Origin: Opitutia bacterium
Lineage (GTDB): Bacteria > Verrucomicrobiota > Verrucomicrobiia > Opitutales > Opitutaceae
Assembly: GCA_003153035.1 (NCBI GenBank)
Contig: PMBT01000111.1
Span: 17,183-57,279 of the forward strand
Direction: 5' to 3'
DNA: 40,097 nt
The notes under the pieces were generated by a model. The model worked only from the letters and a program-made list of their open reading frames with translations. It had not been told where the DNA came from and made no database searches. Both the position numbers and the translations under genes were made by a program. Below, in pieces: positions 22,697 through 32,300 of this stretch. The first letter of the stretch is position 1; each line of letters starts with the position of its first letter.

Positions 22697-25330
22697 TCAC
22701 TCCGCGCGCAGCGCTTCCACCGGATTCACCCTCATCGCGCGCCGCGCCGGCAGCCAGGCGGCCAATAGGGCGACGATGAAAATGACGCCTGCTCCCAGTG
22801 CGACACCAGGCACATTGAACGGACTCGCGTCCTCCAGCATGCGGCGCAGGACCGAGGACACGGCCCACGCAAATGCCGCCCCGAGGCCCAGGCCCACGAT
22901 CACCCATACCGCCGCCTGCTTGAACACCAAGCGCACAATGTCACGCGGGGCCGCCCCGAGGGCGAGGCGGACGCCGATGTCGCGCCGTCGCCGGGCGAAA
23001 TGGAATGACAGTGTCCCGTACAGCCCCAGAGCAGCCAGTGCGACGATTGCCACCGTGAGCACATCCACTACGGAAGTGACGACCGTCAGGACCCGTCCCT
23101 GACTCTGAAACAGCGCGCCAAGTGTCCGCACGCCGGCCAGCGCGAGATCGCCGTCGATCCGCCCCAGTTCCTGTCGGATCGCCTCGACCGGCGCGGGCAA
23201 GCCCGCAGCCATGCGGACAACGAGAAACGACTCAGGAACTGCGAAGTCGGTGAACGGAAAATACATCTCGGGCTGGGCGGGTCGCTCCGCAAACTGCCGC
23301 ACATCCTCGATCACTCCGACGACCTCGCGGGACCAACCTTGGTCGGCTTGAGCGGGACGGATGTGCCGCCCGATGGGATCCTGTCCGGGCCAGTAGCGGC
23401 CGGCCATCGTACGATTGATCACCACCACCTGGGCCCGGCGGTTCTCGTCCGCCGGCGTAAACCAGCATCCCTGGATCAGCCGCGCCCCGATCGCCGGGAA
23501 AAACCCTGACGACACGAATGACTGCTCGATCCATGGGTACGATATGCCGGGACTAAAGGCCTGGTCGTCGATCAGCACGGTCGAAGACATTCCGCCGTCC
23601 AAGGGCAGCTTGGATGCCATCGCCGTCTCGCGAACGCCCGGCAGGGTGGCGCAATTGTCGAGCAGGCGCTTCCAAAACGCCACCCGCGCCTCATCGGTCT
23701 GGTACGCCGGTCCTTTCACGGCGACGGCGGCGGTCAGGATACTGTCGGAGATCAGCGCCCGGGAGCTTCCGAGCATACCGCGATACGTGCTCGAAAGTTG
23801 CAGGGCAACCGCGACCAAAATTAGCGCAACGGCGATCTGGCCCACCAGGAGATTGCGCAGCTTGCGCTGCATTTTGCGGGCCGGTCCTGAGCTCGCGCCA
23901 CCCTCCTTGATGCTGCTCACGACGTCGGTTCTGGAGGCGAGCATCGCGGGTGTGAAACCGGCCATCTGCATGCTGATCAAGGTCAGCACCGCGATGCTAC
24001 CCAGCAGCGACGTGTCGATATGCAGCCCGGCGCGCGGCATTACGTCAGCTGGGAGGAGGCGGGTCAGCGCCGATTGGCCCCAGAGGGTGAGCAGGAACCC
24101 GCCGATACTCGCCAGCAGACTCAGCAACAGGCTTTCCATCAGCACGAGGCGTAGGATATGACCGCGTCGTGCCCCCAGCGCCAGGCGCACCGCCATCTCC
24201 GGTTGCCGGCCGATGCCACGCGCGAGCATCATGCCCGCGACGTTCTGGGCTGCCAGCACGAGCAGGGTCCAGCCAGCCGCCAGCAAGGCCGAGATCCGCA
24301 GCGCCGGCAGGCCCCCGAGATCGATGGCGAGCGGAATGGACCAGAAGGTCTTGTGCGAATCCCGGTTGGGGTCCGTCTCCACGAGCTGCCGTGCAATGGT
24401 CCGCACTTCCTCAGACGCCTGGCTGCTGGTGACTCCGGGCTTCAGCCGGGCGATTGAGCCGAGCCAGTAACCGTTCCAATCGCCCTCTCCGCGGCGCAAC
24501 GACAGCAGGCTCCACAGGCCGAGCGACCGGGTGCGCATCCAGAGGGAAAGCACGGTAAACCCCTCGGGCATCACGCCGACGATGGTGTGGTTGCGACCGT
24601 CGAGCCGGACGGTGCGACCGATGACCGACGGATCGGAGTTGAAGTGCTGTTTCCAGAGCTCGTGGCTCAGGATGACCGCCGCAGTCTGGTCGCCGGCCTC
24701 GTCGTCCGGGGTGAACCACCGGCCATACAACGGTGGCACGCCCAGCGCCCGGAATAGCCCGGCCGTGCACAGCGCGCCCTCGACCGCTTCGGCGTGCTCG
24801 CCGCCAAGGTTGAAACGGCGGACGCTGAACGCGCCGATGTCAGCGAAACTTTTTGCCCGCTCTTGAAGATCGAGAACGTCGGAGGTGGTCAACGGCATGT
24901 AGTCGATCGCTGCATTGACGTCATGCCGTCTCACCGTGGTCAACCGTCCGGCGTCCGGATACGGGAGGGGATCGCGCAGCAACCCATTGATCACGCTGAA
25001 GAGCGACGCGGTCGCGCCGATGCCGATAGCCAGCGTCACGATTGCCACCGCGGAAAAGCCGCGGTTCTTCCGTAGGGTCCGCCCGGCGAGCAGGAAATCC
25101 TTCCAGAGCTGCTCCAGCCAGACCCAGCCGCGCTGGTCGCGGGCCTGCTCCTTGATCTGATCAACGCCGCCGAACTGCCGGCGGGCCGCGTACCGCGCCT
25201 CCTCGGCGCTCATGCCCGCAGCGCGGTTGGCCGCCTCCTGCATCTCCAGGTGGGCGCGCAGCTCATCGGTCATGTCGGCTTCAAGTTGTTCTCTCGACAG
25301 GAGCGCTTTCAGCTTCGGCCAGATTCTCAT
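22697..25330 (-). CDS. ADOP-family permease 4
   Basis: 877 residues from ATG 25330 (MRIWPKLKALLSREQLEADM); the frame is open further upstream but without family likeness. The prefix domain differs from ADOP 1-3 and matches ADOP 5 (LRAHLEMQEAANRAAGMS...QFGGVDQIKE and WVWLEQLWKDF). Block 1 reads AAQNVAGMMLARGIGRQPEMAVRLALGARRGHILRLVLMESL and block 2 FHFARRRRDIGVRLALGAAPRDIVRLVFKQA. It ends ARRAMRVNPVEALRAE. It lies 98 bases after the Coa1-domain gene and belongs to the padR2 module. The A-Q-N-V-A-G-M form of block 1 departs from the usual N-V-A-N-L. Confidence 0.88.
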   Translation of the reverse strand: MRIWPKLKALLSREQLEADMTDELRAHLEMQEAANRAAGMSAEEARYAARRQFGGVDQIKEQARDQRGWVWLEQLWKDFLLAGRTLRKNRGFSAVAIVTLAIGIGATASLFSVINGLLRDPLPYPDAGRLTTVRRHDVNAAIDYMPLTTSDVLDLQERAKSFADIGAFSVRRFNLGGEHAEAVEGALCTAGLFRALGVPPLYGRWFTPDDEAGDQTAAVILSHELWKQHFNSDPSVIGRTVRLDGRNHTIVGVMPEGFTVLSLWMRTRSLGLWSLLSLRRGEGDWNGYWLGSIARLKPGVTSSQASEEVRTIARQLVETDPNRDSHKTFWSIPLAIDLGGLPALRISALLAAGWTLLVLAAQNVAGMMLARGIGRQPEMAVRLALGARRGHILRLVLMESLLLSLLASIGGFLLTLWGQSALTRLLPADVMPRAGLHIDTSLLGSIAVLTLISMQMAGFTPAMLASRTDVVSSIKEGGASSGPARKMQRKLRNLLVGQIAVALILVAVALQLSSTYRGMLGSSRALISDSILTAAVAVKGPAYQTDEARVAFWKRLLDNCATLPGVRETAMASKLPLDGGMSSTVLIDDQAFSPGISYPWIEQSFVSSGFFPAIGARLIQGCWFTPADENRRAQVVVINRTMAGRYWPGQDPIGRHIRPAQADQGWSREVVGVIEDVRQFAERPAQPEMYFPFTDFAVPESFLVVRMAAGLPAPVEAIRQELGRIDGDLALAGVRTLGALFQSQGRVLTVVTSVVDVLTVAIVALAALGLYGTLSFHFARRRRDIGVRLALGAAPRDIVRLVFKQAAVWVIVGLGLGAAFAWAVSSVLRRMLEDASPFNVPGVALGAGVIFIVALLAAWLPARRAMRVNPVEALRAE

Positions 25331-25346
25331 GAGAGGAGATCTTGAT

Positions 25347-25421
25347 TGAACAGGAGGCAGCGGAGGGAACGGAGAAGTGCTGGGAAGAACCGCTGCAGTT
25401 TGTTCTCTTTGTTTTCTTGTG
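25347..25421. repeat. Purine/pyrimidine inverted arms after the Coa1-domain gene
   Basis: A purine-rich left part with GAACAGGAGG, GGAGGGAACG and GGAGAAG units (25347-25377) faces a pyrimidine-rich right part TTTGTTCTCTTTGTTTTC (25399-25416). The arms are complementary in kind but not base for base. It sits within the gap before ADOP 4 and resembles the other arm-type elements in layout with a different sequence. Confidence 0.4.
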
Positions 25422-25428
25422 TGGCGTC

Positions 25429-25932
25429 TCAGTCCGGGTCCGTTGGTCGCACGGCCGCATCGAGCGTTCGCGCTTTCTCCACCAGGAAAATCTGCTCGCC
25501 CGTCGCCCGCAGCGTGACTGTCAGCGTCGAGAATGCCCATGTCCCGGTCGCTTTCGATGCGACAACATGAATGCGCGCCCTCCCACGGGGACCGGTCACG
25601 GGAATCGTGATGTCAGCGCTCTGGCCCGGATCGAGGGTACCGGTGACAAACCATCCGATCTCGATCGGGGAGCCAAGCGCTTGGACGACAGCTGGCGTGG
25701 CTGCGGCCCGGGCGACCGCCTCCTGGCAGGCGCCGGAAGAGCGCATCATGCCGAAAGCCCCGACAACGATGAAAACGATGCCGCCGAAGAACAGGACGAC
25801 GGCTCCACAACTGCCGACCACCAAAACGCGGACCCAGTTGCGGCTCCACCAGGTATCACCGGCTCCGGAGATACCTGGCGACATGGGCGGCAGTTCGTTG
25901 GCCGCGGCGTCCAGTTGAGAGGGTGGGTTCAT
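25429..25932 (-). CDS. Coa1/Tim21-domain membrane protein
   Basis: 167 residues from ATG 25932 with an AAGGAAGAA Shine-Dalgarno. A soluble Pro/Ser-rich N-terminus is followed by one long membrane helix (VLVVGSCGAVVLFFGGIVFI, ~36-63). The domain that follows (~70-150) has VVQALGSPIEIGWFVTGTLD, then DITIPVTGPRGRARIHVVAS and WAFSTLTVTL. This fits the cytochrome-oxidase assembly Coa1/Tim21-like domain: a short chain beginning with a mutated-Leu-Gly-x-P segment, then a G-P-K/R-G loop. In bacteria such proteins are common and mostly uncharacterised. It lies between ADOP 5 and ADOP 4 in the same direction, so it probably belongs to the padR2 operon. Confidence 0.7.
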   Translation of the reverse strand: MNPPSQLDAAANELPPMSPGISGAGDTWWSRNWVRVLVVGSCGAVVLFFGGIVFIVVGAFGMMRSSGACQEAVARAAATPAVVQALGSPIEIGWFVTGTLDPGQSADITIPVTGPRGRARIHVVASKATGTWAFSTLTVTLRATGEQIFLVEKARTLDAAVRPTDPD

Positions 25933-25954
25933 CGGTTCTTCCTTTCTTTGAAGA

Positions 25955-28642
25955 CTACTCCGCCTTCAAGATCTCCACGGGATTCACGCGCGTGGCTCGT
26001 CGCGCCGGTATCCAGCATGCGAGCAGAGCAATGCCCGTCAGGAGAAGGCCGGCGGCCAGCATCACTGGTGAGCTACCCGCCGCCAAGCCGTAGAGAATGC
26101 GCGGCAGGACCCGGATCAGTGCCAAGGATAGCACCGCTCCGATGGCGACCCCAGCCAACGTCAGTTTTAGGCCGTCCCCCAACACCAGCCGGAGGACGTC
26201 GCCCTTCTGCGCACCCAAGGCCAGGCGGATGCCGATCTCACGCGTCCGCTGGCTAGCCACGAACGAAACTACGCCGTAAAGACCCATCACGACCAGCACA
26301 AGGGCGAACAGGCCCTGAAGCACCGCGAGGGCGGCCCCGGTGCGGAGCGGCAGCAGGGCCAGCAGGCCGTCGTTCAGATGGCGATCCATCGTCTCAACGT
26401 TGTAGAGTGGCAGGGCCGGATCGAGAGCCTGCACCAGGTTGCGAACATCGGGAATGAGCGCGGCCGGATCACCCTGCGTGCGCAGGTACAAGGTCAGGGG
26501 AGTCTTGTCGTAGGATTGGGCCAGCGGCTGGAGGATGAAGGGCGAAGCGGCTTCCCCGACCATCATGTACCGCCCGGTGCGCACCACCCCCACGACCTCG
26601 AGCGCCGGCGGCCCGCCAACATAGCACCGTTTGCCCAACGGATCCTGTCCCGGCCAGAACTGCGCCGCCATCTCCTCATTGATGATGGCCACCATGGGGG
26701 CGCCGGTCTTGTCCTGCGTGCTGAAATCGCGGCCGCGCAGCAGGGTCATGCCCATCGCCTGGACAAAATCAGGCGCGACCAGGCCATAAGGGGTGACGGT
26801 CATGTCCTGGATCCCGCGGACGGTTTTGCCTTCCGGAACGGCGACGTTCAGCGACGAGTAGAGTGCAAAAGGAACGAAAGTGCCGAGGGTCGCGGCCTCC
26901 ACGCCGGGCAGGGCTCTGGCTTTCTCGAGCAACTGCTGCTGAAACCGCCCGGCGCGGTCCGGGTTGTAGCCGTGCAATCCGAGATCGAACGTAGCCATCA
27001 GCAGGTGGTCGGTGCGGAAGCCCAGAAACTGCGGGGACACGTGCTGCAGGCTGCGCAGGAATACTCCGCCGCAGACCAGCACGACCAGCGAAACGGCCAC
27101 CTGCGACACCACGAGGATGCTGCGAAATGGGTGTCGGGAGGCAGCGCTCAACGCAACGCCGCCCTGCTTCAGGGACGTTTGCAGGTCCACGCGGCTGACT
27201 TTCAGCGCGGGCATCAGCCCGGTGAGCAATCCGGCGAGCAGGGCCATGGCCGCGGCGAACAGAAACACGCGCCAATCCCAGCTCGCGCCAACCAGCGCCA
27301 AAGGCGTCGCCGAGGAAACGAAGCGCACCAGCCAGCTGGCACCCCAGTATCCGAGCACCAGACCCACGGCGCTGGCGGTGGCCGCGAGCAGGAAACTTTC
27401 GGCCAGCAACTGCCGGCATAACTGCCAGCGGGAGGCGCCCAAGGCCGAACGGAGAGTCATCTCCCGTCGCCTGACCGTGGCGCGCAAAAACATTAGGTTT
27501 GCCACGTTGGCGCAGGCGATCAACAGGACCAGCCCCACCAAGCCCATGAAGACTTTCGATATCAGCGGCATGAACTCGGTAAACCCGGGATCGGGCCGGG
27601 TGCGTTGTTCCCGGATCACCAGAGGCGTGCCGCCGACGCTCTCCTTCGGATAGGTCCGGGCGATCCGCTCGACCACGGTGGCGACCTCGGCCTGCGCCTG
27701 GTCCAGACTCACGCCCGGCTTGAGCCGGCCCATGACTTTGAGCGGCATCCCGGCACGAGCCTGCAGCAATTGGGCGCCATTGGTCATGAGGTCGCCGGTC
27801 ATGGTCACGGGCAAAAAGACGTTGGCGGACAAGCCGGCTTGGGTGCCGGTAAAGGTCGCCGGCGCTATACCCACGACGATGTAGGGATGCCCGTTTACGT
27901 TGACGCTCCGGCCCACGACCGAGGGATCGCCGCCAAAGTGCTGCTGCCAATAGGCGTTGGAAAGCACCAGGATGGGATCGGCTCCGATCTCCTGGCCTTC
28001 GCCGGGCAGGAAGAGGCGTCCCCGGGCCGCTGGCACACCGAAAAAGGAAAAGAAGTTGCCGGTGACGACGGCGGCGTAGGTCCGGTCCGGCTCGACCCCC
28101 GAGGCGGCGAGATCAATCGGTGCGGTCGAGTAGGCCATGAGATCGGAAAAGGCGTCCACCTGGGCGCGAAGGTCCAGGTAATTGGGGTATTCGTATCCCC
28201 GCAGGAGGCTGCTGACCGGGGTCCGGGCCGCGACCACCACCAGGCTCCCGGGGTCCCGGACCGGCAGGGGCTGGAAGAAGAGATTGTTGATGATCGAGAA
28301 AACGGCGGTGTTTACGCCGATCCCGAGCGCGAGCGTGAGCAGGGCAACAGCGGTGAAGCCGGGGCTTTTCCGTAGCGAACGGGCCGCAAACCGAAAATCC
28401 TTCCAGAGTTGCTCCAGCCAGACCCAACCGCACTGGTCGCGGACGGTTTCCTTGATGCCGTCGAGGTGGCCAAACTGGCGCTGTGCGGCGAAACGCGCCT
28501 CGTCGGGTGACATGCCCGCCGCACGGTTGACTTGTTCCTGCATTTCGAGGTGCGCACGCATCTCTGCAGCCATGTCGCGCTCGACGACTGAGCGACGGAA
28601 CAGCGTCCGCAGGCGGTACTTGAATTGGGGCATCCAACTCAT
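25955..28642 (-). CDS. ADOP-family permease 5
   Basis: 895 residues from ATG 28642 (MSWMPQFKYRLRTLF), 20 bases after the padR2 stop. The frame is open further upstream, but that part overlaps padR2 and is unlike the family. Prefix: VVERDMAAEMRAHLEMQEQVNRAAGMSPDEARFAAQRQFGHLD, with WVWLEQLWKDF as in ADOP 4. Block 1 ACANVANLMFLRATVRRREMTLRSALGASRWQLCRQLLAES and block 2 VMGLYGVVSFVASQRTREIGIRLALGAQKGDVLRLVL are canonical FtsX-type. It ends ARRATRVNPVEILKAE, with K for the usual R in the last residues. Its position directly after padR2 makes it the first target of that regulator. Confidence 0.9.
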   Translation of the reverse strand: MSWMPQFKYRLRTLFRRSVVERDMAAEMRAHLEMQEQVNRAAGMSPDEARFAAQRQFGHLDGIKETVRDQCGWVWLEQLWKDFRFAARSLRKSPGFTAVALLTLALGIGVNTAVFSIINNLFFQPLPVRDPGSLVVVAARTPVSSLLRGYEYPNYLDLRAQVDAFSDLMAYSTAPIDLAASGVEPDRTYAAVVTGNFFSFFGVPAARGRLFLPGEGQEIGADPILVLSNAYWQQHFGGDPSVVGRSVNVNGHPYIVVGIAPATFTGTQAGLSANVFLPVTMTGDLMTNGAQLLQARAGMPLKVMGRLKPGVSLDQAQAEVATVVERIARTYPKESVGGTPLVIREQRTRPDPGFTEFMPLISKVFMGLVGLVLLIACANVANLMFLRATVRRREMTLRSALGASRWQLCRQLLAESFLLAATASAVGLVLGYWGASWLVRFVSSATPLALVGASWDWRVFLFAAAMALLAGLLTGLMPALKVSRVDLQTSLKQGGVALSAASRHPFRSILVVSQVAVSLVVLVCGGVFLRSLQHVSPQFLGFRTDHLLMATFDLGLHGYNPDRAGRFQQQLLEKARALPGVEAATLGTFVPFALYSSLNVAVPEGKTVRGIQDMTVTPYGLVAPDFVQAMGMTLLRGRDFSTQDKTGAPMVAIINEEMAAQFWPGQDPLGKRCYVGGPPALEVVGVVRTGRYMMVGEAASPFILQPLAQSYDKTPLTLYLRTQGDPAALIPDVRNLVQALDPALPLYNVETMDRHLNDGLLALLPLRTGAALAVLQGLFALVLVVMGLYGVVSFVASQRTREIGIRLALGAQKGDVLRLVLGDGLKLTLAGVAIGAVLSLALIRVLPRILYGLAAGSSPVMLAAGLLLTGIALLACWIPARRATRVNPVEILKAE

Positions 28643-28662
28643 GGGGTTGCTGAGCCTATCGC

Positions 28663-29019
28663 CTAGAGCTTGGGGCTGGCGGCCCCTCGGGCGCCCTTCA
28701 GCACAAGATTGATCGCCGCCGATAGCTTGGCCCAGTTGGCCGTCTCTGACTCGAGCTGGCGGCGACCGCTCGCGGTGAGCGAGTAGAACTTCGCCTTCCG
28801 GTTGTTGTCGGAGGTGCCCCACTCCGACTTGATCCAGCCCTGATCCTCGAGCCGATAGAGGGCGGGGTAGAGCGAGCCTTGTTCCACCTGCAACACCTCG
28901 TCCGAAATCTGCCGGATGCGGACGGAAATGCCGAAGCCGTGCATCGGTTCGAGCTGGAGCGCCTTCAGAATGAGCATGTCCAGCGTGCCCTGTAACAAGT
29001 CGGTTTTTTCCTTGGTCAT
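28663..29019 (-). CDS. PadR-family transcriptional regulator 2
   Basis: 118 residues from ATG 29019, with a GGAG Shine-Dalgarno (AGGAGAACTCA before ATG). The sequence LLQGTLDMLILKALQLEPMHGFGISVRIRQIS and VEQGSLYPALYRLEDQGWIKSEWG, then NRKAKFYSLTASGRRQL, is strikingly close to PadR 1 but with a different C-terminal helix. It heads the module ADOP 5, Coa1 protein, ADOP 4, serpin, DUF3788-like. The inverted repeat 29035-29070 upstream should be its operator. The close likeness of the two regulators and their operators suggests module duplication and possible cross-regulation. Confidence 0.92.
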   Translation of the reverse strand: MTKEKTDLLQGTLDMLILKALQLEPMHGFGISVRIRQISDEVLQVEQGSLYPALYRLEDQGWIKSEWGTSDNNRKAKFYSLTASGRRQLESETANWAKLSAAINLVLKGARGAASPKL

Positions 29020-29034
29020 TGAGTTCTCCTAGAT

Positions 29035-29075
29035 GTTCTACAGGAAGACAAATAACCTCTCCTGTAGAACGTCAA
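29035..29075 (-). promoter_or_regulatory. PadR2 operator with -35-like box
   Basis: GTTCTACAGG (29035-29044) and CCTGTAGAAC (29061-29070) are perfect 10-base reverse complements with a 16-base spacer. On the minus strand a TTGACG box (29075-29070) overlaps the outer arm, as at PadR1. The site lies 16-56 bases before the padR2 start, as expected for autoregulation. Confidence 0.75.
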
Positions 29076-29186
29076 GGAGAGAGGCGTTTTCCTGTGCAGA
29101 GAGCAACTCAGCTAATTGTTTTTAGTGGGATTTCTTCTGGGCCGGATGTTTCACAGTCCGGCAATTCATCGCGCATGCTTTCAGCT

Positions 29187-29246
29187 GGAGCCGCGACGCC
29201 CCGTCGCGGACTTGCGATCGAAATGCGACGAGGGCGTCGCGACTCC
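29187..29246. repeat. REP-like compound palindrome
   Basis: GGAGCCGCGACGCCC (29187-29201) and GGGCGTCGCGACTCC (29232-29246) are reverse complements at 14 of 15 positions. Inside, CGCGACG (29192-29198) also pairs with CGTCGCG (29202-29208) across three bases, so alternative folds exist. It resembles extragenic REP-type sequences. No second copy was noticed in the window. Confidence 0.55.
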
Positions 29247-29344
29247 AAGAAATGCCCGAACCAAGTCGGCACGGCCCGGTCTGTCACCCAGCGCCGTCTT
29301 CCAGCAGGTTGCACCCCGCGGCGCATCCGTTATCCTTCCCCTCC

Positions 29345-32300
29345 ATGAAGATGATCAAGCTTTCGCCCCGAGCTCGTCGTGCCCTCTGGATTGCCGCCGC
29401 CCTGATGGTCCTGTATACGGTAACGGGTTTCTTCATCCTGCCACCGATTGTGAAGGGTCAGCTGGTGAAACGGCTGTCCGCCGAGCTGAGCCGCCCGGTC
29501 ACGCTCGGCAAGGTGCGCGTTAATCCCTACACGCTCTCCGTCACGCTAATCGACTTCGAGGTGGGGGAAAGGGGCGCCCCCGGCTCATTCTTCGGCTGGC
29601 GGCGCCTCTATGTTAATTTCGATGCGGTCCCGTCGCTGATGGGCGAATGGGTTTTCAGCAAGATTGCGATCGATGGCTTTCACTCGCATGTGCTGATCAA
29701 CCAGGACGGCACATTCAATTTCTCCGATCTGCTCGCCAAAACTGCGGCGCTGCCGGCGCAACCGGCGGCCGCGAAACCGCCGCGACCGATTCTCATCGGC
29801 AGTCTCAAGGTCACCGGGGCGAGCCTTGATTTCGCCGACAACAGCCGGAAGAAGCCGTTCCGGACGGTCGTCGGTCCGGTCAGCTTTACCCTGACTGAAT
29901 TCCGCACCGCCGGCAATCGCGGCGCCCTCTATCATTTCGAGGCTGTGACCGAGGCCGGGGAGCGCTTCGCGTGGACCGGCACGTTGAGCGCTGATCCGGC
30001 TTCCTCCTCGGGTGAATTCGCCGTTGAGAATCTCAATCTGCCAAAATACGCGCCCTACACCGACCAAGCGTCAAATGCCGATATCACGGCGGGAAAGCTC
30101 ACCGTCCACGGGCATTACGAGGCGAAGCTCGCTGGCGGGACCCGGGTGCTCAAGCTGGCCGATGGCGCTCTGAGTCTGCGCGATCTCCGGATTGCCACCC
30201 GCGGGAATGGCCAGCTGGCAATCGAGCTGGCGGCGCTGGAGGTCACGGGGATCAGCGCCGACGGCGTCGCGATGAAGACCGCCATCGGCCGCATCGCGCT
30301 GGACGGCGGGCACCTCGCGGTCCGGCGCGATAAAGACGGCACCATCAACCTGCTGACCCTATTGCCGTCTGGAGGGCCCGCGCCGGGCGCAGTACCGGCG
30401 CCCGCCCCGTCTATGCCGCCGATTGATCTGACAGTAGGGGAGGTGGCGTTGAAAGATTTCAAGGTCGATCTCACCGATCTGGCGGCGCCGCGACCGGTGC
30501 AGCTTGGCCTGAGCAACCTGCAATTCTCGGTGAAAAACGTCACGCTCGCCGAGGGAGCGACCATGCCGCTGCAGCTTTCGCTGGCGTGGGCGCCCCACGG
30601 CACCCTGCAGGTCGAGGGCAGCGTGTCGATCAAGCCAGCCCTCCGGGTCACGCTCAAAGCCGAGGCCGCGGACCTGGCGATTCTGCCGCTCAGCCCCTAC
30701 CTGGAGCAGTTCATCAACGTCCGCCTCACCCAGGGCGCGGTTTCGGCGTTTAGCCAGGTGCAGCTCACGCTCGCCGATCATCAGCCGTCCGCCATCCTGG
30801 AAGGGGATGTGCGCATGGAGAAGTTCGGGCTGGTGGACGGCGCGCACTCGGAGGATCTGGCCGGATTCTCGGCCCTCGCGCTCCACGGCCTCAAGGTCAG
30901 CACTGCCCCGCAGCTCAACGTTGCGCTGGCCGAGGTGACGCTGGCGGGGCCGTATGCCCGGGTCGTGGTCGACAAGGACAAGACGCTCAATCTTGCGGCG
31001 GTGGTGAAGCCAACCGGTACGGCGCCCCCGGCAATAAAGATCGGCGAAGCCGCGCCCCTGCCGAAGATTGAAATCGGCAAAGTGACGATCATCGGTGGCG
31101 GCTTCAGCTTCACCGACCGCTCGCTCGAACCCAACGCGAAGATGGTGGTGAATCAGTTCAGCGGCACCATTAGCGGCCTTTCGTCCGGAAACCTTGGCCG
31201 GGCCGACGTCGATTTGAAGGCCACGGTGGACGGCGCCGGGCCGGTGGCGATCACCGGCAAGCTGGATCCGCTCAGCGAGAACAAATTCGTGGATCTCACC
31301 ATTGACGTCAAATCCGTCGACCTGCTACCGCTCAGCCCCTACAGCGGACGATTCGCCGGCTACGAACTCGCGCGCGGCAAGCTTTTCCTCGCGATCAAGG
31401 CCAAGGTCGCCGACCGCAAGGTCGACATGTCGAATATCGTCACGCTCAACCAGTTCACCTTCGGCGCGGCCACCAACAGCCCGGACGCCATTCATCTGCC
31501 GGTGCGTCTGGGCGTGGCGCTTTTGAAGGATCTCGACGGCAAGATTGTTATCGATATCCCGGTGGAAGGCAGTCTCGACGACCCCAGCTTCCGCATCAGC
31601 AAGGTGGTCTGGCGCGTGATCGGCAACCTCCTGACCAAGGCGGCGGTGTCGCCATTTTCACTCATCGGTTCGATGTTCGGCGGCGGCGGCGAGGAACTTT
31701 CGTTTCAGGAATTCGCTCCCGGCGCCGTGGTCCCGCTGCCGGCCGAGGGGCCGAAACTTGAAACGCTGGTGAAGGCGTTGACCAACCGGCCGGGCCTCAA
31801 CGTCGGCATCGAGGGCAGCTACGATGCTGCCGCGGACGCCTATGCGCTGAAGCAGCAGAAGCTCGCCGACCTGATCCGCCGCCAGATCTGGGAAACGCGC
31901 CGCGCGACCGATCCCAACATTCCGCCCCCTGAGCAGTTCGCAATCACGCCGGAGGAACGCGGCACAATGCTGAAGAAGCTTTTTGACGCGAAGTTTCCGC
32001 CGGGCACGGAATTTGGCACCCCGCTGCCGAAGCCGCCGGCCGTGGCGCCACCGCCGCCCGCGCCACCGCCGGGTCTCGTGAAGCGCGTGGTGAATGTCAT
32101 CACCTTCCAGAGCGCGCGCAGCCGGCGGGCGGCGGAAAAGGAGCAGGTCAAGGCGGCCGAGGAATTGAAGAACACCACCGCGGCGGCGGTGGCCGGCGGG
32201 CTGCCCCCGGAGGCGATGACCGCGCGCCTCGCCGACACCATGGAAGTCAACGACGACGATCTGCGGACGCTGGCCACGGCGCGTGCGACGCACGTGCGCG

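Larger units (their letters stand above)
29020..29344. other. 325-base divergent intergenic region
   Basis: It lies between padR2 (leftward) and the DUF748 gene (rightward). No gene is seen. It holds the PadR2 operator (29035-29075) and a GCCGGA/TCCGGC hairpin (29141-29162). A REP-like structure at 29187-29246 is listed separately. The start of the DUF748 gene follows a pyrimidine-rich leader without a Shine-Dalgarno. Confidence 0.6.

Noticed and set aside
12032-28642. ADOP genes as ordinary MacB ABC transporters
   Set aside because: No Walker A/ABC ATPase domain is fused or adjacent, and each protein holds two MacB/FtsX units with an extra prefix domain, which is the ADOP layout.
12032-29075. 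The ADOP cluster as an integrated genomic island
   Set aside because: No integrase, transposase, tRNA or flanking attachment repeat was seen. Composition does not differ obviously from the flanks.
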